DNA of 64,000 nucleotides from a virus: positions 22,570 through 86,569 of IMG/VR virus record IMGVR_UViG_3300029985_000036; one strand, given 5' to 3'. This document shows positions 52,965-61,518 of the stretch, piece after piece. Position numbers and translations under genes: made by a program. The notes under the pieces are model-generated. The model was not told the origin of the DNA. It ran no database searches and was given only the letters and a program-made list of their open reading frames with translations. Every line of letters starts with the position of its first letter. Position 1 is the stretch's first letter.

Positions 52965-55900
52965 GTGGATGATATACAAAGTGGTCCAGAAATTGCAGTA
53001 GAACGTGGAGTTTATTCTACGTTTCATCAAAACATGGTGTCTTGGCGTCAGGCTAACATAGGAAGCAAACTAGTTCCCTTTGATAATCTCTGTTTGCCTA
53101 ACAATAGTGTTCTCCATGTGGTAGATCAGTTTCTCACACACCCAATTACAACTGTGCTTCCAGATCTCACAAATCCTCTGATAAAAAATGAGACCTATGT
53201 AAAATATCTAGAGACTCTTCAAACCATTCCTGGAGAGGATGCTCCATTACCAATCACTGAGAAATACCGATTCCGAGCCGTCCGATACAATCAAGAGATT
53301 CGTGATTTCTGGATCGCACATCGTGATATCAAACGACCTGCTTCTCGAGATGCCATGATTCATCGGGCAATGACACTTCCCATTATTAACTACAATGAAA
53401 TCTTAACTGCACAGATTATCGGTGGAACATTTCTCTATTATCGTCAATTTGATTTATTGTTTCGTACCATTCTTAATACAATGATGACAATCACTGATAA
53501 ACATCAGTGGTTACAAATTCCATTGTCTCGAACTCTTTATACCAAAATGCAGTTTATGCAAACATTTGAAACGATCAATTACCAGACCGTTCGAATCAAG
53601 AATGATCCATCATTTTTCTTTTTAATTCACTTGATTAATTTTGTTTCAAAAACTGCAACAAATTCTTTGTTTGATCAAATTCCAGTTGCAATGTTAGATA
53701 CTTTTAACATCATCATGACGGCGGGTGATAAAGCAGTTATTTACAATCTGGGTGATCTCAAAAATATCTTTGATGATCGTCCAGATAACAACTTTTATCA
53801 GATGGTTATTCGTCATGTCAATACCTTGAAATTGGCAGGATTTGCCCAACACGATATCACAGGGTTGGATGAAGATGCTTATACAAAACTTATTGAAGAT
53901 GTAGCTCCAGATGATATCCATGCAGTTGATCCAACGGTTGAATCTCCTGTTGTTGAGCCTGAGACACCAAGTCCGTTACTGTCACCCGGTGCCAAAGGGG
54001 TTTCTTTTGTCGCTCCTTCTTCTAGTGTCAAGTTACATTCTGAACCAAAAACACTTGCTCCACCTAAGGTAATTCCTCCATTAGAACCATCAAAAACACC
54101 TGGTGCACACAGTGATTCAGTAAGCAAGAAATTACCAGAATTTCTGACACATACCCCACTGCCAACTGTGGAACCGGCTGAGCCGACTTTACCACCAGTT
54201 ATTACAACACTTCCCCAAGCACCAACCTCATTGATTACCACCATTGATCAAGGTGCATATCATGCAATTCAGACAGCAACCCATCTATCTGAAGATCAAC
54301 GGAATGCTGCAATTAAAGCGGCACAGCTCTATAAAACATTGTTGTTAGATGGGGTTACCATTGAAGCACATTTGTCTCAGACCGCTGAACCGAAGATTGG
54401 TGACAGTCATCTAGGTTTTCTAAAAAACAAAGTTGTTGATCAGTCGATGTTGAGTTCATCGGCTATCGATTTAGACAAACACTATCTTGAACACGTCATG
54501 GCTAAAGATATTGCTTCGGTAGTTTCTTGCATGGCAATTAATGGTATGTTGTTGGTTAAAGTCGAACAACGGGATGAAATTACGCAGCTCAATCGTATTC
54601 GTCATTACAAAACAGTATATCAAGATCTGATGGGTCGGCGACATACAGTCAGCTTCAAGTTCCCAGTTGTATCAACAGATGGTACCATTATGATTAATGG
54701 TATTGAAAGCCGAATGATCAAACAGCAAGTGAACTTACCCATTTGTAAAATTGATAGCAATCGTGTTTCATTGGCCTCTAGTTACAACAAGACACTTGTT
54801 GAACGGGTTGGTACCAAAGCTCATAACTTCAATGCATATATCACTCGATATATTGCTGCAATTTATAAAGCAAAAGTTGGACTTACTATTGGTTATGGTA
54901 GTCTAACGACTTCTGTAAAACTTCCTTATGATTACAGTTCATTAGCGGCTCGTTATAGTACTCTTGATTTTAAAGATACCACTATTGATACCTATCCTGT
55001 ACAATATAGATTCATCTTCGATTATGATAAACGGTTTGGTGACTTTCATGTACCGAACTATACCGAAGCAGAAAGTACCTTTACCCACGAAGGTAATTTG
55101 TTCAATCAAACTGCAATGTATGGTGAGACAAATGCATTACCAGAACACGAGTTCAAGGTAGCAGATCTTAAATGGATCCTGCAATACGCCGATACAGATC
55201 CTGAGAGATTACTTAAGGCGGATACTCTGGCTCCCATTTTGGTAACCAAAGATGCAAAAGGTCGACTGGTCACCATTGATGGATTTCATCGACTGACAAA
55301 AGCAGTTGCTGAAGGATTGCTAACACTTCCTGGCAAGCTCATACCACACGACATGCTGATGCGGTATTCATTGGGTGCAGATTCTGGTCCTGCCGGTGAA
55401 GCACTCAAACCATCCAAACTATCATATCCCATTATTCGGGCGAATGCGTTAAGCGCCTATGAAAAACACTATGGTGTTTACTGCGGAACCTCTCGTCGAA
55501 ATGGTTATACATATCGCATGTTCTTTGGGTATGATAACACGATTCGATTCATTGGTCCTAATAAAGGTATGACACCAGAAGCAACTCAATTTGCAAAGAA
55601 CTTTACAACTATATTGTTTGATACCTTTGATAATCTCGTTCCACCACCCAAACCACTTTCAGAATGGACAGAACTTAAGATCCTCGATAAGGTCTTTCCT
55701 GTTGTATTTATTCTCGGATTTGAATATGGTATTCAGCGGGTTCTGGATCATCTTAAACTGGAGTATCAATTTGTTCCAAATGGTACCCGATTCCCTCGGA
55801 CTCCAACTACGATTGTCATACCCTTTGCTGATGGTAGTTTAGTATTTGACCGATACCCCCTCCTCAACAGTTTTATTGTTGCGGGGCTATTAAAGTTCAA

Positions 55901-58079
55901 TACCAAACCTTATGAATTTTCTCAGTTCAATCATCAGGATGTATATTACACCCTTCTGCGGAATGCAAACATATCACTTAACTATCTCAAAGGCATCTCT
56001 GACTTCTTCAAACTATTTGTTGATCCTATCACACGTGATGTATTGCTTCGTATGCATGAACCAACTGAAGTTGGTAGACTGTTGGTAAGAGCAACAGAAA
56101 TGTTGACGACTGAAGATGCTATTCCTTCAGCAAGTATGCGTAATCATCGACTGCGTGGATATGAACGATTTACGACAACTCTTTACAATGAGATGGCTCG
56201 TTCTTATGCTACCTATAGTCGACAACGTGGTAATCGTAAGTCATATTCTATCAATCCAGAAGCTGTTTTCTTACGGTTAATCCAGGATCAGACACTTCAT
56301 ATTGTTGAAGAAATTAATCCAGTTGAAAACATTAAAGATAAACATGCTGCTACTTACACTGGCAGTGGCGGTCGAACTGCACAAAGCTTTGTTGTGGAAG
56401 ATCGTCAATTCCCTGCGGATGGTATTGGTGTATTGTCAGAAGCCACGCCGTATAGTGGCAAAGTGGCTATTAACACCTATGTCACAGCAGATCCTCTAAT
56501 TGATAATATCCGTGGTATGTTTGCTCTGGATAATGTTGATATTGAAAAGTTGGAACCAAGTCAAATTATCAGTGTTCCTGCTTTATTGATGCCAGGTTCG
56601 ACTAACGATGACGGTAAGCGCGCAGCTTTCCTGTCGATCCAGCTACATCACCATGTCCCATCTGAATATTCAGAAACTATGCGGGTACGAACTGGGTATG
56701 AAGCAGTATTGGCACATCGTACCAGTGAAATATATGCATGTTCTGCAAAACAAGATGGTGTAGTCGAAGAAATCAATAACGATCTTGGGTTAATCAAAGT
56801 TCGTTATGTCCAACATGTATATCCACCATTTAAGTTTGATCGAGTCTCTAGTTCATCTGCTATCCGTAGTAAATTCACTGAAGTTGCAACACGAGAACTT
56901 GCTGCCAATCATCCAGTTTATGTGGCACAAGCTGATGCAAAAACCACTGAATTTCATCTTCATGACATCTACATATTTAACAATATGTTGCTGCAGGTTG
57001 TAGATATTCTTCCATTGGCAGATATTGATACAATGCCAATGAATGAGTATTTAACTTCTTCAGCTAAAGATACACTTCATGGTGAAAAACAATCCGTTGT
57101 TGTGAAGTTTATGCGGATCCTACACGATCCTTCAGATGAAGTGGATATCTTCAAATTTGGTACTAAATTCACCAGTGCTGCTGGATCTTTTGTAAAGCAA
57201 AAAGTTGTTTGTAACGTTACTGTTGGTGAAAAAATTCATCGTGGTGACATTCTTGCTTACAATACAGGATTCTTTGAACTGGATCCATTTGATCCAAAAC
57301 AGGTCACATGGAAACATGGTATCATGGCAAATGTTGCTTTGATAGAAGGCAACGACACCATCGAAGATTCTAATGCCATCACACCTGAATTTAGTAAACG
57401 TCTTGAAACGGCGTCTTCTCATTTGCGTACCTTACAAATTACAGCAAACACTATCATCCGTGATCTCAAGCCAATTGGTACTGTCGTTCAAACCACAGAC
57501 TTACTTTGTACTTTAGAAGATGCAGATATTGCATCTTTGTCAGATGCTGATAATAACTCTATGTTGGAATTGTTAACCAGTTTAAATCGCAAAGCACCAA
57601 GAGCCCGATATCATGGAGAGATAGCTGAAATTGACATGCTCTATTCATGTCCATTATCAGAGATGCATCCATCGCTTGCTGCTCTTGCTAAATTAATCAA
57701 TACTCGTAAATCTCTATTGGCAGAAGCTGCTTCTGGTACCCACAAATCAGTTGATTATGCCGCGCCTGCACAGGTGACTGTTGGTACAAAATTCCATGGA
57801 ATTGAATTCTTGGCAGACACTGTCATGTTGATGTTTTATATCACAGAAGACATTGATCTTGGTGCTGGTGATAAAATTGTTCTGATGAATCAAGCCAAGA
57901 GTGTTACGGCCACAGTCACTGAGAAACCAATGGAAACAGAAAGCCACTATCCGGTGGATATGCTTTTCTCTGCAAAATCTGTTAACAACCGAATCATCAC
58001 AAGTCCAACAACAGTGGGTTTTGCAAATCGAGTTCTTGCTCATCTTGAGACCTGTTCAACAGATCTCTACTTTGACTAA
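52965..58079 (+). CDS. RNA polymerase beta, single chain with N-terminal extension and inserted ParB-like segment
   Basis: 1704 residues from a GTG. Residues 1-~325 are an unknown domain, ~330-425 a Pro/Ser/Thr-rich linker. Then beta: TDGTIMINGIESRM (~570, lobe), TYTGSGGRTAQSF...FPADGIGVLSEAT (~1130, fork), GIMANVALIEGNDTIEDSN (~1452) and PVDMLFSAKSVNNRIITSP (~1662, near the C-terminus). So both halves that are split in phiKZ are fused here. Between residues ~715 and 855 there is an extra segment with LVTIDGFHRLTKAVAEGL (Asp772, His775, Arg776), a pattern of ParB/sulfiredoxin-type folds. The subunit forms the catalytic cleft with beta-prime. Whether it belongs to the virion or the non-virion enzyme cannot be told. 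Confidence 0.9.
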   Translation: MDDIQSGPEIAVERGVYSTFHQNMVSWRQANIGSKLVPFDNLCLPNNSVLHVVDQFLTHPITTVLPDLTNPLIKNETYVKYLETLQTIPGEDAPLPITEKYRFRAVRYNQEIRDFWIAHRDIKRPASRDAMIHRAMTLPIINYNEILTAQIIGGTFLYYRQFDLLFRTILNTMMTITDKHQWLQIPLSRTLYTKMQFMQTFETINYQTVRIKNDPSFFFLIHLINFVSKTATNSLFDQIPVAMLDTFNIIMTAGDKAVIYNLGDLKNIFDDRPDNNFYQMVIRHVNTLKLAGFAQHDITGLDEDAYTKLIEDVAPDDIHAVDPTVESPVVEPETPSPLLSPGAKGVSFVAPSSSVKLHSEPKTLAPPKVIPPLEPSKTPGAHSDSVSKKLPEFLTHTPLPTVEPAEPTLPPVITTLPQAPTSLITTIDQGAYHAIQTATHLSEDQRNAAIKAAQLYKTLLLDGVTIEAHLSQTAEPKIGDSHLGFLKNKVVDQSMLSSSAIDLDKHYLEHVMAKDIASVVSCMAINGMLLVKVEQRDEITQLNRIRHYKTVYQDLMGRRHTVSFKFPVVSTDGTIMINGIESRMIKQQVNLPICKIDSNRVSLASSYNKTLVERVGTKAHNFNAYITRYIAAIYKAKVGLTIGYGSLTTSVKLPYDYSSLAARYSTLDFKDTTIDTYPVQYRFIFDYDKRFGDFHVPNYTEAESTFTHEGNLFNQTAMYGETNALPEHEFKVADLKWILQYADTDPERLLKADTLAPILVTKDAKGRLVTIDGFHRLTKAVAEGLLTLPGKLIPHDMLMRYSLGADSGPAGEALKPSKLSYPIIRANALSAYEKHYGVYCGTSRRNGYTYRMFFGYDNTIRFIGPNKGMTPEATQFAKNFTTILFDTFDNLVPPPKPLSEWTELKILDKVFPVVFILGFEYGIQRVLDHLKLEYQFVPNGTRFPRTPTTIVIPFADGSLVFDRYPLLNSFIVAGLLKFNTKPYEFSQFNHQDVYYTLLRNANISLNYLKGISDFFKLFVDPITRDVLLRMHEPTEVGRLLVRATEMLTTEDAIPSASMRNHRLRGYERFTTTLYNEMARSYATYSRQRGNRKSYSINPEAVFLRLIQDQTLHIVEEINPVENIKDKHAATYTGSGGRTAQSFVVEDRQFPADGIGVLSEATPYSGKVAINTYVTADPLIDNIRGMFALDNVDIEKLEPSQIISVPALLMPGSTNDDGKRAAFLSIQLHHHVPSEYSETMRVRTGYEAVLAHRTSEIYACSAKQDGVVEEINNDLGLIKVRYVQHVYPPFKFDRVSSSSAIRSKFTEVATRELAANHPVYVAQADAKTTEFHLHDIYIFNNMLLQVVDILPLADIDTMPMNEYLTSSAKDTLHGEKQSVVVKFMRILHDPSDEVDIFKFGTKFTSAAGSFVKQKVVCNVTVGEKIHRGDILAYNTGFFELDPFDPKQVTWKHGIMANVALIEGNDTIEDSNAITPEFSKRLETASSHLRTLQITANTIIRDLKPIGTVVQTTDLLCTLEDADIASLSDADNNSMLELLTSLNRKAPRARYHGEIAEIDMLYSCPLSEMHPSLAALAKLINTRKSLLAEAASGTHKSVDYAAPAQVTVGTKFHGIEFLADTVMLMFYITEDIDLGAGDKIVLMNQAKSVTATVTEKPMETESHYPVDMLFSAKSVNNRIITSPTTVGFANRVLAHLETCSTDLYFD

Positions 58080-58099
58080 AAAATAAAGATAGCTAAGAA

Positions 58100-58129
58100 A
58101 AGAGAGGACCGCAGCTGCGGTCCTCTCTT
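58100..58129. terminator. Perfect 30-base palindrome between convergent units
   Basis: Between the end of the beta gene (plus) and the small minus-strand unit; on the minus strand followed by TCTTAGCTATCTTTATTTTTT. Confidence 0.75.
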
Positions 58130-58147
58130 ACTAGTTTTGTTTCCACA

Positions 58148-58321
58148 TCACTTGGGGGTAATATTCATTTTCTTCCAGTAATCTCGAAGAAGGTTATCAT
58201 TCCTAGCTTTGAGACAATCAAAAGATGCGTTAACCCCTTCCATAATCGAATTAACTTTGGGGTCGTTAGCAGTCTTTGCGGAAGTATTTTCCGATACGTC
58301 ACGGATTGTGAATTCACGCAT
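58148..58321 (-). CDS. Small hypothetical protein
   Basis: 57 residues from the ATG at 58321 (AGGAGACT upstream). Charged and helical (DVSENTSAKTANDPKVN). Last gene of a unit of six. Confidence 0.6.
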   Translation of the reverse strand: MREFTIRDVSENTSAKTANDPKVNSIMEGVNASFDCLKARNDNLLRDYWKKMNITPK

Positions 58322-58395
58322 AGAAAGTCTCCTATTAAGAATGAAAGTGGTCGGCGCAGTCAGTGAACAACCTCTTGATTTCATCTCGTGAGAGA

Positions 58396-58593
58396 TTACC
58401 GACGGTTGTCGTGGTGGCGCACCTCACGGAAGGTGACGCAATGACCCGACCGATCCGTCTCTTGCATATACCGAAATGCTTCGTAGCAGCGCCGATGGGA
58501 ATCATAGCGATCCCACCAGCGGCTGTCACCCAGCTTCTTGTTGACGAGGTAGTCCTTGATGGAATCAATTTGGTTCTGGGTGAGACACGCCAT
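58396..58593 (-). CDS. Small hypothetical protein
   Basis: 65 residues with AGGAGT before the ATG. Arg/His/Trp-rich (LGDSRWWDRYDSHRRC, REVRHHDNRR), one Cys pair. Strongly basic, so may bind nucleic acid; no family recognised. Confidence 0.6.
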   Translation of the reverse strand: MACLTQNQIDSIKDYLVNKKLGDSRWWDRYDSHRRCYEAFRYMQETDRSGHCVTFREVRHHDNRR

Positions 58594-58624
58594 GGTAGGT
58601 ACTCCTGATATAGTCGATGGATGA

Positions 58625-58759
58625 TTATGCAGCCAGCTTTTCTGCGAGAGCCAGTGCAGCTTTTGCCTGTTTGTGCTTCTGGTTGATATTCACCGCATCG
58701 GCGATCGAGATACCAACGGTGACACCGAGAAGAAGAAGACTTGCACCGAGACGTAACAT
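58625..58759 (-). CDS. 44-residue membrane protein
   Basis: Starts MLRLGASLLLLGVTVGISIADAV with AAAGGAAT before the ATG. One membrane or signal segment, then an Ala/Lys-rich helix. Too small for a family assignment. Confidence 0.6.
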   Translation of the reverse strand: MLRLGASLLLLGVTVGISIADAVNINQKHKQAKAALALAEKLAA

Positions 58760-58815
58760 GGGATTATTCCTTTTGATGAAGATGGTAGAAAATGATCGCA
58801 GCCAACTGACTGTGA

Positions 58816-58971
58816 TCACACGGCAGGTTTGGGAGGAGTAGCGTCCAGGACCTGGATCTTCTTGATGATCGAGTGGATCTGGAAAAATCGGGTGAGCGTG
58901 AAGACACGGCACGTCAGACCGACTGCAGCAACGCCATACACAAGACCCCTGATGAGTTTTTCTTCAGACAT
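58816..58971 (-). CDS. 51-residue membrane protein
   Basis: Starts MSEEKLIRGLVYGVAAVGLT with TGGAGTAT before the ATG. One weak membrane segment followed by a basic amphipathic helix. Confidence 0.6.
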   Translation of the reverse strand: MSEEKLIRGLVYGVAAVGLTCRVFTLTRFFQIHSIIKKIQVLDATPPKPAV

Positions 58972-59025
58972 GAAACATACTCCAGTTGATGGTTATACGT
59001 GAGATCGCGTGATAGTTCCGAGCAA

Positions 59026-59151
59026 TTACTTCTTGCAGGCTCGGATGAAATAGCCGATCGCACCGATGCAGGCAGCAGTGGCGAGTGCAGCACTGATTGT
59101 CTCATCGAGCGTGAGGTTCTTGATCTTTTGAACGAACGAAGTATCGGACAT
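59026..59151 (-). CDS. 41-residue membrane protein
   Basis: MSDTSFVQKIKNLTLDETI followed by a membrane segment (SAALATAACIGAIGYFIRA) and CKK at the end. AGGAGACT precedes the ATG. Three consecutive tiny membrane proteins in one operon is notable. Confidence 0.6.
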   Translation of the reverse strand: MSDTSFVQKIKNLTLDETISAALATAACIGAIGYFIRACKK

Positions 59152-59173
59152 GATAGTCTCCTGTTAGTTGATA

Positions 59174-59198
59174 GGATCTGGTGATGATCACCAGATCC
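59174..59198 (-). terminator. Hairpin
   Basis: 11-base perfect arms with a 3-base loop just after the gene ending at 59210. Confidence 0.6.
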
Positions 59199-59209
59199 TT
59201 ATTGCAATG

Positions 59210-59692
59210 TTAGTCGTGAGTCTGCAGCAGCTTTACGTCGATCCAGTCGGTCGGACTGGCGATACACGGAGAGTTGCCGTCGACATAGTCGTATTCATGG
59301 AACCGAATGGTCTCACCCGCCAGCAGCTTCTCAACAAGCGTGAGATCATCGCCATACATACCAAGAGGGAAGTTGCCATTCATGATGGCAGTACCGCAGA
59401 GAACAAAGTTAGACGTCTCACCAGGAAACTGTTGGTAAACAGTGATTGCCGACTGTTGGATGTTCGGCAGGCCGTTACGCAACGCATGACGACGATGAAT
59501 CGCGAACCTGCCTTCGGACATGACAATAACGAGCGGCAGATTGACGTACACACGACCATGGGCATCCGTGCTATCAAACAAGTAGTCGATATCCGGCGTT
59601 GCAATTGGATTCTTATCACCCATGCGGTGACTGGAGGTCGAAACATTGTACTTGCGCATGAGGGCATTGAATGTCGTGCGAGTGTGGGCCAT
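59210..59692 (-). CDS. Early protein, paralog of the gene at 52045-52482
   Basis: 160 residues from the ATG at 59692 (CGGAGTAA upstream). TFNALMRKYNVS near the N-terminus and LTLVEKLLAGETIRF near the C-terminus align with the other protein. First gene of its unit, just as its paralog is. Function unknown. Confidence 0.65.
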   Translation of the reverse strand: MAHTRTTFNALMRKYNVSTSSHRMGDKNPIATPDIDYLFDSTDAHGRVYVNLPLVIVMSEGRFAIHRRHALRNGLPNIQQSAITVYQQFPGETSNFVLCGTAIMNGNFPLGMYGDDLTLVEKLLAGETIRFHEYDYVDGNSPCIASPTDWIDVKLLQTHD

Positions 59693-59790
59693 TGATATTA
59701 CTCCGATTATAGACACTCATGTGAGTTATCTATGGGTTGATTGGTAGATAGTTTACAACGATATCAACTATACCGGTTGTATTCTTCAAT

Positions 59791-59827
59791 TCAGTAGTAT
59801 ATATCTGAATCTGGATGAAACGCAGAT
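59791..59827 (-). promoter_or_regulatory. Early-type promoter motif
   Basis: Minus strand: GCGTTTCATCCAGATTCAGATATATACTACTG. It overlaps the end of the metalloprotease gene and serves the unit starting at 59692. Confidence 0.75.
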
Positions 59828-59834
59828 ACATACC

Positions 59835-60380
59835 TTAGTGAATGGTCACACACATAGCTTCGAGACGAGCAATACGTGGTGCAATCCATGCCTCAATTGA
59901 GGCACGAATCGTCTGTGCAATTTCTTCAGGAACGGCTTCTGTTTCACCAACTGATCTTGGAAGAACAAATTCCATGTTAAAGGTTACCATGTTATTCAAG
60001 GCCGAGATCAACACAGCAGGAGAGTTGCCTTTACTCACGGAATACGCATCAGCAGCATATTCAAACTCCTGGTTTACACACACGCCAGCCTCAACATCGT
60101 CTAGATGACCAAGTGCATAATGGCCCTCTTCGTGGCCAAGGACTGCTGCCAATTCTGCAGGTGATAGATAGTCCAGTGCCTCTTCCAACACGATGACATA
60201 GTGATCATCGATTGTGATATTGTGTTCCAAAATCACTGCTGGCTGACTGGCATACCATTCAGTAGAATTGGATTTGTCGCTACACGTCACCAACCCGATT
60301 CCCCCAATGGACAGATAGAACATCCGATTATCGCTCGAGATTTCGGCATTCTTCGGAATGACAACTTGACCAACAAACAT
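59835..60380 (-). CDS. Small zinc metalloprotease (HExxH)
   Basis: 181 residues from the ATG at 60380 (TAGGAGTT upstream). LGHEEGHYALGH gives the zinc site and EYAADAYSVS the third ligand, the same two-part signature as in the gene at 42291. The N-terminal part has a Gly/Ile-rich stretch. Related to that protein by motif layout; overall identity is low by eye. Role unknown. Confidence 0.75.
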   Translation of the reverse strand: MFVGQVVIPKNAEISSDNRMFYLSIGGIGLVTCSDKSNSTEWYASQPAVILEHNITIDDHYVIVLEEALDYLSPAELAAVLGHEEGHYALGHLDDVEAGVCVNQEFEYAADAYSVSKGNSPAVLISALNNMVTFNMEFVLPRSVGETEAVPEEIAQTIRASIEAWIAPRIARLEAMCVTIH

Positions 60381-60435
60381 GACACAACTCCTACATAGAG
60401 TGAATGATTTTAGATACATCTGGTTGTATCTTCAT

Positions 60436-60475
60436 TGTAGTGGTATATATCTGAAATAGAATGAAACTCACTAAA
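60436..60475 (-). promoter_or_regulatory. Early-type promoter motif
   Basis: Minus strand: GAGTTTCATTCTATTTCAGATATATACCACTAC. Confidence 0.75.
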
Positions 60476-60495
60476 TCATATAAAAAAATAGTAGA

Positions 60496-60525
60496 TGACA
60501 TGCTGGGGAATTCCCCAGCATGTCA
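60496..60525 (-). terminator. Perfect 30-base palindrome followed by T-run
   Basis: On the minus strand followed by TACTATTTTTTTATATG. Ends the unit that includes the genes from 61407 to 60556. Confidence 0.75.
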
Positions 60526-60555
60526 GTACCCATTTGCAGCAGTTTCGATTGAAAC

Positions 60556-60765
60556 TCAATGTTGTTTTATTGCACCACTAAGAACCAATCGTCCGAAACA
60601 ATGATAGACGAAGTCTTCTGAAACTTTCTGTGTTTCAACAAGCTTCAAGATGACAGTTCGGATCGAGTCCTTGTCATTCAATAAGATATAGATACGTGCA
60701 ATCATCTCCTCTTCTGTGATTTTCCGAGAATCGGATGTGGAATTTTTATCATCGAGATTTGACAT
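60556..60765 (-). CDS. Small protein, paralog of the ribbon-helix-helix protein's C-terminal module
   Basis: 69 residues with CAGGATA before the ATG. Residues ~15-69 (KITEEEMIARIYILLNDKDSIRTV...FVYHCFGRLVLSGAIKQH) align with the last 55 residues of the 117-residue protein at 61054-61407. This copy lacks the DNA-binding part, so it could act as an antagonist or partner of the other; this is inference. Confidence 0.65.
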   Translation of the reverse strand: MSNLDDKNSTSDSRKITEEEMIARIYILLNDKDSIRTVILKLVETQKVSEDFVYHCFGRLVLSGAIKQH

Positions 60766-60835
60766 GATGGTATCCTGATAGATGATGGGATTGAAGTGTT
60801 CGTGTATCGTTTTATTGGGTTATCTCAAACCGATA

Positions 60836-61004
60836 TTAACACCACTGTTTTTGGGTTCGTGCCATAACGCCTGACAGCAAGATAGCTTCGAACCAGAACT
60901 GTGGATATCCATTACAGGTTCGTTGGACATGGTCACAGTTTGCATTCCACTCTGTTTCATTCTTACTGCTCTGCATCAGAGTCACAACTTCTTGTTCAGT
61001 CATT
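60836..61004 (-). pseudogene. Small gene interrupted by a one-base frameshift
   Basis: The ATG at 61004 has AAAGGAAAA upstream and opens MTEQEVVTLMQSSKK before a TGA. Skipping one base at the AAA TGA (around 60960-60962) opens a second frame that continues ETEWNANCDHVQRTC...FEAILLSGVMART to a stop at 60836, 55 residues in total. The combined product reads as one compact, Trp/Cys-containing protein and resembles small hypothetical proteins I recall from other genomes. Either a sequence error or indel, or a +1 frameshift at the stop codon. Confidence 0.55.
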
Positions 61005-61053
61005 TGTTTTCCTTTGTGTTTGTAGGATACTCTTAATTTTGGATAAACTGCAA

Positions 61054-61407
61054 TTATTTGATAGCTCCGCTTAAAATTAATTTACCATAACAGTGATAGA
61101 AGAACTGAGATGATATGTTGTGAGAAGTGGAAAGTTCAGTAATGATATTTCCAATTGTCATTCCATCGTTTAGCATCAAATAAATGTAGGCAACAATTTC
61201 TTCTTCAGACGGAAGAGGTGAAGTTGGAGGTAGTAAATCTTTTATAGAAGCACCCGCTAAGGTTTCTCCACCAAGATGTGCAACAATCAATTTACGTAGA
61301 AGTTTAGAAATGGATTGATCTGTTGCCTCAAGATAATAATCCAATTGTTGTTTGATATCAGCCGGGATTCGAACACTCATAATAATTGAGGGCATAGACT
61401 TTTTCAT
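61054..61407 (-). CDS. Ribbon-helix-helix regulator with extra C-terminal module
   Basis: 117 residues; GGGAGTCT before the ATG. Residues ~8-50 have the Arc/CopG pattern (IIMSVRIPADIKQQLDYYLEATDQSISKLLRKLIVAHL): a beta strand then two helices. Residues ~62-117 are the module shared with the 69-residue protein downstream. DNA-binding regulator of early genes or host genes; operator unknown. Confidence 0.7.
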   Translation of the reverse strand: MKKSMPSIIMSVRIPADIKQQLDYYLEATDQSISKLLRKLIVAHLGGETLAGASIKDLLPPTSPLPSEEEIVAYIYLMLNDGMTIGNIITELSTSHNISSQFFYHCYGKLILSGAIK

Positions 61408-61435
61408 GGTAGACTCCCTTCAGTGTATTATCAAA

Positions 61436-61470
61436 ATTGTAATATATATCTAAAATCTAATGATTTTTAA
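61436..61470 (-). promoter_or_regulatory. Early-type promoter motif
   Basis: Minus strand: AATCATTAGATTTTAGATATATATTACAATTTTG, before the ribbon-helix-helix gene. Confidence 0.6.
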
Positions 61471-61518
61471 ATCATATAAAAATCGCATGGCCTCACGCCA
61501 TATAACTGTTATTTCAAA

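Noticed and set aside
58335-58568. 77-codon minus-strand frame
   Set aside because: Overlaps a 65-residue frame that has a good ribosome site; this one has none.
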